Part shown: piece by piece, positions 33,003 to 41,860 of the stretch
How the letters are laid out: the number at the start of each line of letters is the position of its first letter
How positions within the stretch are numbered: the stretch's first letter is position 1
Assembly (NCBI RefSeq): GCF_040882025.1
Contig: NZ_JBBECC010000169.1
Span: forward strand, 5,595-69,594
Direction: 5' to 3'
DNA length: 64,000 nt
Source: Parvibaculum sp040882025
GTDB taxonomy: Bacteria; Pseudomonadota; Alphaproteobacteria; Parvibaculales; Parvibaculaceae
Made by a program: the position numbers and the translations under genes
The notes under the pieces: model-generated
What the model was told of the DNA's origin: nothing
Seen by the model: only the letters and a program-made list of their open reading frames with translations
Databases searched by the model: none

Positions 33003-34454
33003 TTGGCATGGATTGGTATATTGACTCTCGATGACAATGCCGCGCTCACGGTGGATCGACGCGACTTCTCGATACACTGGATCACGTTGCGTTTTCGCGG
33101 CGCCGAACTGGAGGACCAGTTCGCGGCGGACAACTATACCCGTCAGATCGCCGTCACCCGTGTTTCTATGGTGATGGGCGCGTTCGTCTTTTCCCTTTTT
33201 GGAATTCTCGACGTCTATATCGTTCCGGACGTTTTCTACGAAGCATGGTTGCTTCGTTTCGGTCTCGTCTGTCCTATTCTGTTCGGGCTCGTTGTCCTCT
33301 CCTATACGGGCCATATTACGTATCGGAACTCGGGCTGGTTTTCACTTGCCATGATTGCGCCCAGTGCTTCGGTCGTTACGTTGACGGCAATTGCCGAGGC
33401 GCCAGGCGCATATTTTTACTACGCTGGTCTCATTGTCGTAATTGCCTACAGCAATTGCGTATGGCGCCTGAGCTACCTCTATTCGACGGCGATGTCTCTG
33501 ACGACAGTGATCGCATATGAATGGGTCATACTGTTCGTCAATCCGGTCCCTTTCGAAATATTCGCAAACAACAATGCGTTCATGGGGTCGGCCGTCGGCA
33601 TCAGTATGTTCCTGAACTACGTGCAGGAGCGGCAGTTGAGAGTCAGCTTTGTGGACAACGAAAAACTGCGCTTCGAGCAACTACGCTCCGAACGGTTGCT
33701 TAGCCGATCCGAAGTCGCCAATCGGTCAAAAAACGATTTCCTTGCCATTATGAGTCACGAACTGCGAACACCGCTCAACGCCATCATCGGATTCTCGGAA
33801 ATCATCTCCAGCCAGATGTTCGGCCCCGTGGGCCAATCCAAATACGTCGATTATGCAAGCGATATCCGTTCAAGTGGTGCGCATCTACTGAGCATCATCA
33901 ACGATATTCTGGATATCTCCAAGGCCGAGGCCGGCAAGCTTCAGCTTGAGGAAGAACCGCTCGATCCAGTCGAGTCGCTCAATCGGACAATGCGTATGTT
34001 CCGCCAGCGCGCCTCGGAACTCGGGGTCGATCTCACCTTCCGTGTACGGGACGACCTCCCTTGGATCATCGTCGACCCGCGTTTGTTCAACCAGGTGGCT
34101 ATCAATCTGACGTCGAATGCCCTCAAGTTCACTCCTGAAGGCGGCCAGGTCCGCGTGGAACTCGGTCTCGACAGTACCGGCGACATGGTACTCAACGTCG
34201 AGGATACCGGCATCGGTATCAAGACGTCCGATCTGACGCGCATATTCGAGCCTTTCGAGCAAGTCGAAGACGCCATGTCGCGCACGCAGCAGGGCACGGG
34301 CCTCGGTCTGCCGCTGGTCCGCAAGATCATGAGTCTGCATGGCGGTACAGTCGAACTTAAGAGCCACGTTGGCGAAGGGACGACGGTTACCGCCACCTTC
34401 CCCAAGAGCCGCTTCGTCGCGCCGGACGTTGACGACCTCAAGCGGCACGCCTAG
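33003..34454 (+). CDS. Membrane sensor histidine kinase (HisKA)
   Basis: A protein of up to 483 residues. Five or six hydrophobic segments span about 53-205 without a large periplasmic loop. A short coiled coil (about 205-243) follows, then the HisKA domain with MSHELRTPLNAIIGFSE (phosphoacceptor His252), the N box NLTSNALKF, G1 DTGIGI, F box FEPF and G2 GTGLGLPL. There is no receiver domain. The start is uncertain: no ATG exists before residue 56, so TTG at 33003 or GTG at 33051 must be used. DivJ/PleC-like kinases of alphaproteobacteria share this HisKA motif. A CtrA box lies upstream. Confidence 0.87.
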   Translation: MAWIGILTLDDNAALTVDRRDFSIHWITLRFRGAELEDQFAADNYTRQIAVTRVSMVMGAFVFSLFGILDVYIVPDVFYEAWLLRFGLVCPILFGLVVLSYTGHITYRNSGWFSLAMIAPSASVVTLTAIAEAPGAYFYYAGLIVVIAYSNCVWRLSYLYSTAMSLTTVIAYEWVILFVNPVPFEIFANNNAFMGSAVGISMFLNYVQERQLRVSFVDNEKLRFEQLRSERLLSRSEVANRSKNDFLAIMSHELRTPLNAIIGFSEIISSQMFGPVGQSKYVDYASDIRSSGAHLLSIINDILDISKAEAGKLQLEEEPLDPVESLNRTMRMFRQRASELGVDLTFRVRDDLPWIIVDPRLFNQVAINLTSNALKFTPEGGQVRVELGLDSTGDMVLNVEDTGIGIKTSDLTRIFEPFEQVEDAMSRTQQGTGLGLPLVRKIMSLHGGTVELKSHVGEGTTVTATFPKSRFVAPDVDDLKRHA

Positions 34455-34472
34455 GCGCCGAACTCCCATGTT

Positions 34473-35924
34473 CTAAGCCGGCTTGTCGACTACCATCAGA
34501 TAAATGCATTTCGTCGAATCGACCTCAACCGTGACATTGGCGACATCAAGGCCGTCGATCAGCGCCAGCATATCCCTCTCGGTCCGGTAGATCAGACTCC
34601 AGTCGGTCACGAACTCAAGCGGCCACTCACAGGACTCGCGACCCTTCTTGACGTTGGCGAGTATAAGCTTTCCGCCGGGCTTCACTTGTGCATAAAGATC
34701 ATGCGTCAGCGCACGCGCACGGCGTGCCGAAAGATAGTCGTAGAGACCAAGGCTGTAGATCACGTCCTGCGGCGGCAACGTCCTGAACAAAGCGCCGGCT
34801 TTCAGAAGCTGCGCAAAGGATGCCTGCAGACACTGAACCTTGGCGCGGCCCGCATGGCGGACCACTTCCGGATGGGCATGCTCGTAGACATGGTTCAGTG
34901 CACGATCGTCCTGATCGATGAGGGTAAAGTTGACGGGCGACGGCAGGCGATCGATTTTCAGATAGTCATAAACCTCATAAGCCGAACCGCAACCCAGATT
35001 GGCAATGTTCAGCGGTGTGTCGCCAGCGTTCGCCGCTACATGCTCCGCTATCAGTTTTTGCGTCATGCGCAGCCGCGTACCGACGCAGGCACCGGTTTCG
35101 ATACCGATGCGGTGCAGCAGCTTTTCGTAGGGCGTATCGCCTACACGCTGCCATTCATAGACATAGTTCATGATCCGATAGTCCCCCGGATAACCGAGCG
35201 GCTTTTCGTAGCAGCGCTTCATTACGGCGCCCGGCATGAAATCGGGGGTCAACACGCGCTCGGCATAGCGTTTGTGCCGCGCCAGCATGGCCGGATCGCT
35301 CCAGACCGGCGTCAGAATGTCATTGCCCCGGTACCAGAGTTCCTGCCACTGCGGCACTATCCGATCTTCGCAGGCGATCAACGCATCAAGCAGTAGTTTC
35401 TCCCGGTCGCGTCCCGTCACTGTGAGACGTGTTTCGAACGTTTCGAGAACGTTTTTGTAGGAACGGAAGAGGTTGAGGATCTCGGTGCTGAGCTGCTGGA
35501 ATTCCGGAAGGATTCCCTGCGACGTACCGAAAGCGGGATCGGCCAGCGCCTGCGTCAGCACCAGATTGTCGTGGTTGGTAACGATCGTCGGAATGTCGAG
35601 ATAGCCGGTGGTGAATTCGAGCGCCACCGTTGTTCTCATGCCATGTGGCTCGATCCGACGAACCCGGCCAGCCCCGCCGAAAAGACGGGCGTTGCCCATT
35701 CGCAGTTCGAAGGGCATTTCAGCGCCGATCAGATTGTCCCACCCTTCGGCCTTTGCGCTCTGAACGGCTATTCCCGTCATGCTGAGATTCTTGAGTGTGG
35801 CTCGCTCATCGTCGATGAAGACGGCAGGAACCGCGTCGCGAAAGAGCTGTTCCGGTTTGAAACGCTCAGCGCGATAAAACATCTTGCGCCCTTGGGCGCC
35901 CGTAAGTTGCTCATAGGTTCGCAT
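34473..35924 (-). CDS. PilZ-domain / SAM-dependent methyltransferase fusion
   Basis: A 483-residue protein. The N-terminal 110 or so residues look like a PilZ domain: N46-L-S-M-T-G51 fits the (D/N)xSxxG motif, and R18/R21 lie where the RxxxR motif is expected, though the spacing is not exact, so c-di-GMP binding is uncertain. Residues 230-480 form a methyltransferase with EKPLGYPGDYRIMNYVY, motif I IANLGCGSAYEV, and VIYSLGLYDYL. The second part resembles proteins annotated as 3-hydroxypalmitate methyl ester biosynthesis factors; I treat that as weak. A CtrA box lies about 70 bp upstream in this orientation. Confidence 0.78.
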   Translation of the reverse strand: MRTYEQLTGAQGRKMFYRAERFKPEQLFRDAVPAVFIDDERATLKNLSMTGIAVQSAKAEGWDNLIGAEMPFELRMGNARLFGGAGRVRRIEPHGMRTTVALEFTTGYLDIPTIVTNHDNLVLTQALADPAFGTSQGILPEFQQLSTEILNLFRSYKNVLETFETRLTVTGRDREKLLLDALIACEDRIVPQWQELWYRGNDILTPVWSDPAMLARHKRYAERVLTPDFMPGAVMKRCYEKPLGYPGDYRIMNYVYEWQRVGDTPYEKLLHRIGIETGACVGTRLRMTQKLIAEHVAANAGDTPLNIANLGCGSAYEVYDYLKIDRLPSPVNFTLIDQDDRALNHVYEHAHPEVVRHAGRAKVQCLQASFAQLLKAGALFRTLPPQDVIYSLGLYDYLSARRARALTHDLYAQVKPGGKLILANVKKGRESCEWPLEFVTDWSLIYRTERDMLALIDGLDVANVTVEVDSTKCIYLMVVDKPA

Positions 35925-35992
35925 GGCCCACCCACCCGTTACTCATACACACCGGCCCCTAAGGAATCACACGGATTAACAAATTACAAATG

Positions 35993-36007
35993 TTAACAAT
36001 CGGTTAA
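35993..36007 (-). promoter_or_regulatory. CtrA box, TTAA-N7-TTAA (exact)
   Basis: The minus strand reads TTAACCGATTGTTAAC, an exact TTAA-N7-TTAAC match, 69-83 bp upstream of the PilZ-methyltransferase start and pointing towards it. The surrounding 40 bp are strikingly AT-rich, with a further TTAACA/TGTTAA pair at 35976-35996. The 160 bp spacer also follows the end of the RND gene. Confidence 0.68.
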
Positions 36008-36084
36008 TGGGCCGCTTTAAAGCATTCCACAACGGTGAATTTAGGGACAATCGTTAATCTGGTATGCAAAGGGGAGGCCAGACA

Positions 36085-38382
36085 CTATCCCGACCGCCTG
36101 GCACCCCTCATGCGGCTGTTTTCGATGATACGCATTAACGGCGGCAACATCAGCCAATCGATGAAGAGATTGGACATAATGACCAGCGCGGTCATCGCGC
36201 CCAACGCCCGGTTGACTTCGAAACCCGAGAAGACCAGCGTCCCGAAGCCGAAGGCCAGCGAAGCCGTAATGACCAGCATGGCAACGCCCACTGTTGCGAA
36301 AACATGGTTGATCGACTGCTCGGGATCGAGGCCGCGTGCTCGCGCCTGCTGATACATCAGCAGAAAATAGATTGTATCGTCGACGACCAGGCCGATGGTC
36401 ATGGCGGTGACGACGGACGCCGCCAGGCCGATATCCTGATAGAGCAATCCCCAGAGACCGAAACCGACCAGTGAAGGCAGCATGTTGAGAAAGATGCTGA
36501 GAAACCCGAGAAAGGCGTTGCGGAGCGCGAGCCCCACAATGACCGCGATCAGCAAGACCGACACGGCGGTGCTCAACATCATCGAGCGGATGTTGATACC
36601 CGAAAGCTCCGCAAAGAGCAGATTGATGCCGGTGCCGGCGCTTTGCATTGATGGGGGCACATTGGCCGAGAGCCACGCAATCGCGGCCGCGTTGAGCGCT
36701 CGGAGTTCGCTTGAGGTCTTGTGGCGCAGGATGACCGTAACGCGGCTCGATGAACGGCCAACATTGATCTGGTCGTTGAGCGAGGCGCCGTAAGGCAGCG
36801 ACATCTCGTAGAGCAGAAAGTATTGCGCAATGAGATCGCGGTTGTCGGGTATACCGCCGGGGTCTGCGGTGACCTCTCCGTTCATGGCCTCATGGACGCG
36901 ACGCGTGACGTCTGAAATGGCAACCACACTGACGACGCCGTCCTGCGCGCGCAGCCAGCTCTCGAAATCCGCAAGATGACGCTGGTAATTCGGATCGAAA
37001 ACCCCTCCCTCCTCGCCGGCACCGATATCGAATTCGATGATGTTCAAGCCCGTCAATCTGTCCTCGGCGAAATCCGAGGCCTGGCGATAGTCGAAGCGCC
37101 AGTCGAAATATCGCGCAAAATCATCGTCGAGCCGGATATTTCCGATCCAGAACGCGCATGACACGACGATCACGCTGCAGAGAAAGAAAAGCTGCTTGTA
37201 ATAGCGATTTACGAAGTGTCCGAGCGAAATCATCACGGCTTCGGAGCGCTGAACTGCCGGCCGCAAAGGCATTAGAGACAGCATGGCCGGGAGCCACGTG
37301 AAGGTGAAGCAATAGGCGACAGCAATACCGATGACGACGATATTGCCTTGCTGGCGCAGCGGCGGCGCATCGGCCAGGTTCATCGCCATAAAGCCGATCA
37401 TCGTGGTGGCGTTGGTCAGCGTAACCGGCCAGAGGTTCATCCGTACCGCTTCGGAAATCGCCTCGCTTTTCGACAACCCGCGTCCAAGGGCGCTGAGTGC
37501 CGTGGTGACGATACGAACGGCGGCGGCCATGTTGACCGTCATGATAATGATCGGACAGGCGACGGTAGCCGTGTTGATTTCCCAGCCGTACCAGCCGGCG
37601 ACGCCCATGGCGGTGGCGCTGGACAAACCCAGCAGCGAAAGTATCGCCAGGCTCGGCAACACGGCACGCACGAAAATGAACATGACGATCGCGGTGACGA
37701 CCAGGCTAATCGGAATCAATACCATCGCGTCGTTTATCGCCGCTTCCGAGAAGGTGCCCATTAGCACGACATTGCCGGTAAGCTTTACCTCGATGCCGGG
37801 ATGGTCGGCTTCGAAGGCAGCGGCCAGCGCGCGGCTCGCGGCAATGATTGCCCGCACTTCGGTCGAGCCTTCAACCGGAAGATTAAAATTGACGAGGATG
37901 CCGGCGGCGCGCGCATCCTCGGCCAAGAGACGATTGCGGATCATCAGATCGTCGAGCGCAATTCGTTCGATCTCTTGCGCCGCCTCCGGCGTGACGCGCG
38001 ATGGATCTGGCACAAGATCGGCGACCGTAAAACTGTCCGTGTCAGCAGAGACATAAGGGAAATTGGTCAACGCATCGACCCGCGTCGAATGCGGCAGCTG
38101 CCAGGCTCGATCAACCAGATCGCCAATGGCCGCCAGCACGTCGGGCTCGGTCACCTTGCGGCCTCCGGCCCAGACCACCAGCAGCACGTTGTTGTTCTGG
38201 CCGTATCTGGCATCGAATGCCTGCAGAGTCTTGAGGCCCGCGCTCTCAGGTCCGAAGAATACGCGGGTGTCGGAAGAAATCGTGAATTGGGCAATGCCCG
38301 CGGCTGCCACAAGAAAAAGGCCCAAGCACAATGCTATGGTTGTGCGTGGCAATCGCAATACAGGATTCATCATTCCGGCCAT
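36085..38382 (-). CDS. RND superfamily (MMPL/HpnN-like) exporter
   Basis: A protein of about 765 residues with two repeats of a transmembrane helix, a large periplasmic loop and a five-helix bundle. Periplasmic domains are at about 40-200 and 430-590. FGPESAGLKTLQAFDARYGQNN and GLVVDDTIYFLLMYQQ are typical of the MMPL/SSD-type RND family, where the two acidic residues relay protons. Such transporters move hydrophobic or lipid-like molecules. ATG at 38382 is preferred; a GTG six codons upstream and ATGs at 38373 and 38370 are alternatives. Neighbours are two methyltransferases, so export of a methylated lipid-like product is a reasonable guess. Confidence 0.9.
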   Translation of the reverse strand: MAGMMNPVLRLPRTTIALCLGLFLVAAAGIAQFTISSDTRVFFGPESAGLKTLQAFDARYGQNNNVLLVVWAGGRKVTEPDVLAAIGDLVDRAWQLPHSTRVDALTNFPYVSADTDSFTVADLVPDPSRVTPEAAQEIERIALDDLMIRNRLLAEDARAAGILVNFNLPVEGSTEVRAIIAASRALAAAFEADHPGIEVKLTGNVVLMGTFSEAAINDAMVLIPISLVVTAIVMFIFVRAVLPSLAILSLLGLSSATAMGVAGWYGWEINTATVACPIIIMTVNMAAAVRIVTTALSALGRGLSKSEAISEAVRMNLWPVTLTNATTMIGFMAMNLADAPPLRQQGNIVVIGIAVAYCFTFTWLPAMLSLMPLRPAVQRSEAVMISLGHFVNRYYKQLFFLCSVIVVSCAFWIGNIRLDDDFARYFDWRFDYRQASDFAEDRLTGLNIIEFDIGAGEEGGVFDPNYQRHLADFESWLRAQDGVVSVVAISDVTRRVHEAMNGEVTADPGGIPDNRDLIAQYFLLYEMSLPYGASLNDQINVGRSSSRVTVILRHKTSSELRALNAAAIAWLSANVPPSMQSAGTGINLLFAELSGINIRSMMLSTAVSVLLIAVIVGLALRNAFLGFLSIFLNMLPSLVGFGLWGLLYQDIGLAASVVTAMTIGLVVDDTIYFLLMYQQARARGLDPEQSINHVFATVGVAMLVITASLAFGFGTLVFSGFEVNRALGAMTALVIMSNLFIDWLMLPPLMRIIENSRMRGARRSG

Positions 38383-38472
38383 GAAACGGCGCTGCCCCAC
38401 CCGACTCCCATTCAGCGCGCGGCTAACTTGGGCGATTTCCGCCGCAAAGAAAAGCGGCGAGTTCAGAGAGCG

Positions 38473-38487
38473 TTAACGGTTGGGTAA
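38473..38487 (+). promoter_or_regulatory. Near-consensus CtrA box, TTAA-N7-GTAA
   Basis: The plus strand reads TTAACGGTTGGGTAAC, with one mismatch in the second half-site. It lies in the 279 bp spacer between the divergent RND exporter and the Lys-rich methyltransferase. It is weaker than the two exact boxes nearby but fits the same pattern. Confidence 0.4.
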
Positions 38488-38661
38488 CATGGCCGGAAAC
38501 GAGGATTTAACGCAAAGGGCAATATTATGACGTCCGTACCACTGCCCCACGCTGCTTTACAGACGATGTGAAAGCGGCGCGAGGCATCGGAAATCGGGGA
38601 TCGAAGAGGGACCGGCCGCAGGACAATGTGAACCGGCTCCGGGAAGATCGGCGGACGGATC

Positions 38662-39990
38662 ATGAGCGACACAGCGCTCGTCAACCTGGCTACAGTCGGC
38701 ACCGATGAGCTGCAGGCAATGCCGGTCGCCGTCTTTACATCCGGCCTCGAATCCATGTCTGCCGACGCAATCGTACGCTTCCGGCGCATGCGCAAGCTTA
38801 GCGCGATGCATCGACAGGCGCTCGAGAAGTATCTCGTCGAACATCCCGAGAAACGTCCCCGCCAGAATGGCGCGGAATCCGAGGCCGACGAGAAGACCGA
38901 CGCCAAAGCGGTTCGGCCGAAGGAAGCCGGCCTCGTCATGGAATTCCTGCTCCGGCTGATCGCCTGGTGGGAGGGCATGGACACCGACGACATTGCTCGG
39001 GTCAAGGGTGTTACGCGCCGGAAGAAGAAAAAGAAGAAGAAGGAGGAGAAGAAGAAGAAGGAGAAGAAAGTCGCGCCGGCACCGAAACCGCAAGCAGCGG
39101 TTCCACCGCCCGAAGCGACGGACACGCCGGCCGAGACACCCGAACCGCCTGCGCTCGGTCGCATAGACATCATACAGAAACTCTGGGGCGACGGCTTCAG
39201 TCTGCCCGGCGGCAGCGAATTCGCGATCAAACTGGTCCGTCCCCTCGGATTCGAAAAGGATGGGCTCTATCTCGATCTGGCGCCCGGTCTCGGCGGCGCG
39301 ATGCGCGCCATCGCGACAACTTTTGGCGTGACAATCAAAGGTCTGGAGACGGACGCCCAGCTTGCGACAGCCGGACACGAGTTGTCCGAGCGCGCTGCGG
39401 TCGCCACAACCGCGCCGATCGTCGCTTGTCCGGACGGATTTGCGGCCGAGGATTTCGAGCCGGAAAGTCAGCATACGGCGATTTTCATACGTGAAGCATT
39501 GTTCGCCGTCGAAGACAAACAGGCGATGTTCACATTCATTGGTCGCGCACTGCGTGACGGCGGCGCCCTGATGTTCACGGATTTTGTGCTTGCCGGTGGC
39601 GGCATCGACGACAATGCACTGATGGTCTGGAGCAACGCCGAAGCAGCACCGGTGTTTCCATGGACCGAGGCGCAATACCGGGACGCCCTAGAATCTCAAC
39701 ATTACAAAATAGAAAGTATCGACGACCTGACCGCTGAATATCTGCCGCTTATCCACGCTGGATGGCGGCATTTCCACGATTGCCTGCAAAACGCCAAACT
39801 TCCGCCCGAAACGGCAGCCATGTTGATGCGTGAAGGCAATGCATGGCTGGCCCGTAGCCGGGCACTCGAAACCGGAATGCTTCGCCTCCTTCGTGTCCAC
39901 GCGCTGCGCCAACCGGCCAGCACGGCAGCGATGGCGGCCCCCGGAGAGGAGCGAGGAGCAGATGCGGAGCTTGTCGATGAACCGCAGTGA
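38662..39990 (+). CDS. Methyltransferase-like protein with Lys-rich linker
   Basis: A 442-residue protein. The N-terminal 115 residues are helical and unassigned. Residues 119-136 are almost pure Lys/Glu (RRKKKKKKKEEKKKKEKK), followed by a Pro/Ala-rich linker to about 165. The C-terminal part has a Rossmann methyltransferase pattern: LYLDLAPGLGGAMRAIA (motif I), then GLETD, and DGGALMFTDFVL. GDGFSLPGG and the helices after it resemble the phosphoethanolamine/sterol methyltransferase-like region, but the substrate is unknown. It is divergent from the RND exporter. The basic stretch may bind membrane phosphate groups or nucleic acid. Confidence 0.72.
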   Translation: MSDTALVNLATVGTDELQAMPVAVFTSGLESMSADAIVRFRRMRKLSAMHRQALEKYLVEHPEKRPRQNGAESEADEKTDAKAVRPKEAGLVMEFLLRLIAWWEGMDTDDIARVKGVTRRKKKKKKKEEKKKKEKKVAPAPKPQAAVPPPEATDTPAETPEPPALGRIDIIQKLWGDGFSLPGGSEFAIKLVRPLGFEKDGLYLDLAPGLGGAMRAIATTFGVTIKGLETDAQLATAGHELSERAAVATTAPIVACPDGFAAEDFEPESQHTAIFIREALFAVEDKQAMFTFIGRALRDGGALMFTDFVLAGGGIDDNALMVWSNAEAAPVFPWTEAQYRDALESQHYKIESIDDLTAEYLPLIHAGWRHFHDCLQNAKLPPETAAMLMREGNAWLARSRALETGMLRLLRVHALRQPASTAAMAAPGEERGADAELVDEPQ

Positions 39991-40198
39991 CGGTCAAACA
40001 GACGGAGCCGCCGAAGCACAGGCGGAAAGGACAATGCGAGATACAGAAGCGTCAACAGGTCGCGATACCCACCGCGTTGAACCAATTCTGGATGCTTCCG
40101 GCACGCTTCGGCGCAATGTACTTCGCCGACTGAGTGCGGCGCGCGCCGAGCAGACCGAGAGCGTCAGCTCGGACGGAAGTACGCGTTCCACGCGCTAG
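39962..40198 (+). CDS. Possible small hydrophilic protein overlapping the methyltransferase end
   Basis: A 78-residue reading frame begins 29 bp before the end of the methyltransferase gene, with GGAGAGGAGCGAGGAGC just upstream, an unusually strong ribosome-binding region. The product is highly charged and Ser/Thr/Arg-rich, with VEPILDASGTLRRNVLRRLSAAR in the centre (LDASGTLRRNVLRRLSA is amphipathic). It resembles no family I know. The alternative start is ATG at 39977. Coding status is uncertain; the overlap and the ribosome-binding site argue for it, composition argues neither way. Confidence 0.35.
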   Translation: MRSLSMNRSDGQTDGAAEAQAERTMRDTEASTGRDTHRVEPILDASGTLRRNVLRRLSAARAEQTESVSSDGSTRSTR

Positions 40199-40214
40199 CC
40201 CCAGAAGATATTTC

Positions 40215-41090
40215 TCAATCCAGATTCAGGTCGTCCGTTTCGGTTGCTTCCGGGTCGAACTTTGCCATGCGCGTTTTATGGTGCCGATAACGCGTCACAG
40301 CGACCGGAATGGACAATAGATAAACCGCAGCCAGCGCCGTAAAGGTCCACCACGGGTAGCTCAGGATCACGGCCGCGCAGAAGCCAATCAGCAGCAGGAT
40401 CGGCAGCACCATGTCGCGGCGGATGCGCAGCCCCATGCGCTTGCCCGAGAATGTCGGTATCTGGCTTACCATCAGGAAGGCGACCGCAAGTGCATGCAGC
40501 GCGATCAGAAGCGGTACCTCCTTGAGCCATTCAACACCGATGAATGTTAGATAGAGCGGCAACATGACGACGCCAGCGGCCGCTGGCGCCGGAATACCGA
40601 CAAAATAATTCCCGGTCCATGCCGGTTTGTCCGGATCTTCCAGCGCAACATTGAACCGCGCCAGCCGCAACGCACAACAGACCGAAAAACCCAGAACCGC
40701 AATCCACCCGATACCGCCGATTTCGACCAACGACCACAAGTAAAGGACAACGACCGGCGCAACGCCGAAATTGACGAAGTCTGTCAGCGAGTCGAGTTCG
40801 GCGCCGAAGCGGCTGGACCCCTGCAGCATCCGGGCGACGCGCCCGTCCAGCGCATCGAACACGGAAGCGACGATGATGGCGACGACCGCTATTTCGAAAC
40901 GACCCTCAATGGCAAAACGGATCGCCGTGAGACCGGCGCACAAGGCCAGCACCGTCAGCGCATTGGGAATGATCGTCCGCACTGGCAATTGCGCGAACTG
41001 GCGCGCGCGGCGCGCGCGCAGCCCCTCGCCGGCCCGGAAACCGGGACCGGAACGCGGCTCGAAGGGTGGGAGAGAACCAGCCATCTTCAT
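40215..41090 (-). CDS. pssA: CDP-diacylglycerol-serine O-phosphatidyltransferase
   Basis: A 291-residue integral membrane CDP-alcohol phosphatidyltransferase. The motif is D-A-L-D-G-R-V-A-R-x8-G-x3-D-x3-D (in VFDALDGRVAR and FGAELDSLTD). The length and the helices fit the alphaproteobacterial/Bacillus type II PssA rather than the E. coli enzyme. It makes phosphatidylserine from CDP-diacylglycerol and serine. It lies 21 bp after psd in the usual alphaproteobacterial psd-pssA order. The first 35 residues are basic and cytoplasmic. Confidence 0.95.
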   Translation of the reverse strand: MKMAGSLPPFEPRSGPGFRAGEGLRARRARQFAQLPVRTIIPNALTVLALCAGLTAIRFAIEGRFEIAVVAIIVASVFDALDGRVARMLQGSSRFGAELDSLTDFVNFGVAPVVVLYLWSLVEIGGIGWIAVLGFSVCCALRLARFNVALEDPDKPAWTGNYFVGIPAPAAAGVVMLPLYLTFIGVEWLKEVPLLIALHALAVAFLMVSQIPTFSGKRMGLRIRRDMVLPILLLIGFCAAVILSYPWWTFTALAAVYLLSIPVAVTRYRHHKTRMAKFDPEATETDDLNLD

Positions 41091-41111
41091 TCGCTCGCTT
41101 TCATCCGCAGC

Positions 41112-41792
41112 TCAGACATGGTGCGGCTCCACGGAGATGGAATCGGCGAGAACGGTCTCGCCACCGATCGATGTTTGTCCCACGGCAACCAGCGGCACCG
41201 CTCCCGCCGGCAAGTAGACATCGAGCCGGCTGCCGAAGCGGATAATGCCAAAACGCTCGCCCGCCGAAAGATCGATGCCTTCGGCGACGTCGCACACGAT
41301 ACGGCGCGCAACAAGACCTGCGATCTGGACCACCACGACCTGTTCACCATCGGCACGCTCAATGACAAGTGAATTGCGCTCGTTGGCATCGCTGGCCTTG
41401 TCGAGATCGGCATTGAGGAAGAGCCCGGGCCTGTAGGCAACGCGCTTTACCTTGCCGGCAACCGGCGACCGGTTCACATGGCAATTGAAGACGTTCATGA
41501 AGATGCTGACGCGGGTGCGCGTCATATCGCCGAGACCGAGCTCCTCTGGCGGCGAGGCCTCCACAATCATGTTGACGACACCATCGGCCGGGCTAATGAC
41601 CAGCCCTTCACGCGCTGGCGTCACCCGATCCGGATCGCGAAAGAAGTAAATGCACCAAAGCGTCAAGACGACCCCGATCCAGCCCAGGGGATTCCAGATC
41701 AGGAAAAGAACGATCGTCGCGGCGGCAAAAATGAGAATCCAGCGATGACCTTCCTTGTGGATGGGCGTCAGGATCGAAGTCAGGCTGTCCAT
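41112..41792 (-). CDS. psd: Phosphatidylserine decarboxylase proenzyme, short type
   Basis: A 226-residue proenzyme of the short (archaeal/alphaproteobacterial) Psd family. SPADGVV near residue 68 and FMNVFNCHVNRSPVAG are conserved. The self-cleavage site is G-S in IIRFGSRLDVYLP, where Ser becomes the pyruvoyl group. One or two N-terminal hydrophobic segments (about 17-50) tether it. It decarboxylates phosphatidylserine to phosphatidylethanolamine. It forms an operon with pssA, 21 bp downstream. The last step of PE synthesis is thus encoded beside the first. Confidence 0.95.
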   Translation of the reverse strand: MDSLTSILTPIHKEGHRWILIFAAATIVLFLIWNPLGWIGVVLTLWCIYFFRDPDRVTPAREGLVISPADGVVNMIVEASPPEELGLGDMTRTRVSIFMNVFNCHVNRSPVAGKVKRVAYRPGLFLNADLDKASDANERNSLVIERADGEQVVVVQIAGLVARRIVCDVAEGIDLSAGERFGIIRFGSRLDVYLPAGAVPLVAVGQTSIGGETVLADSISVEPHHV

Positions 41793-41860
41793 GTCGGTCT
41801 TTCTATCTTGTTTGGGCGACGTCGCGGCACGGGGCAGTGTAACCCGCCGGGTGGCCGGGG

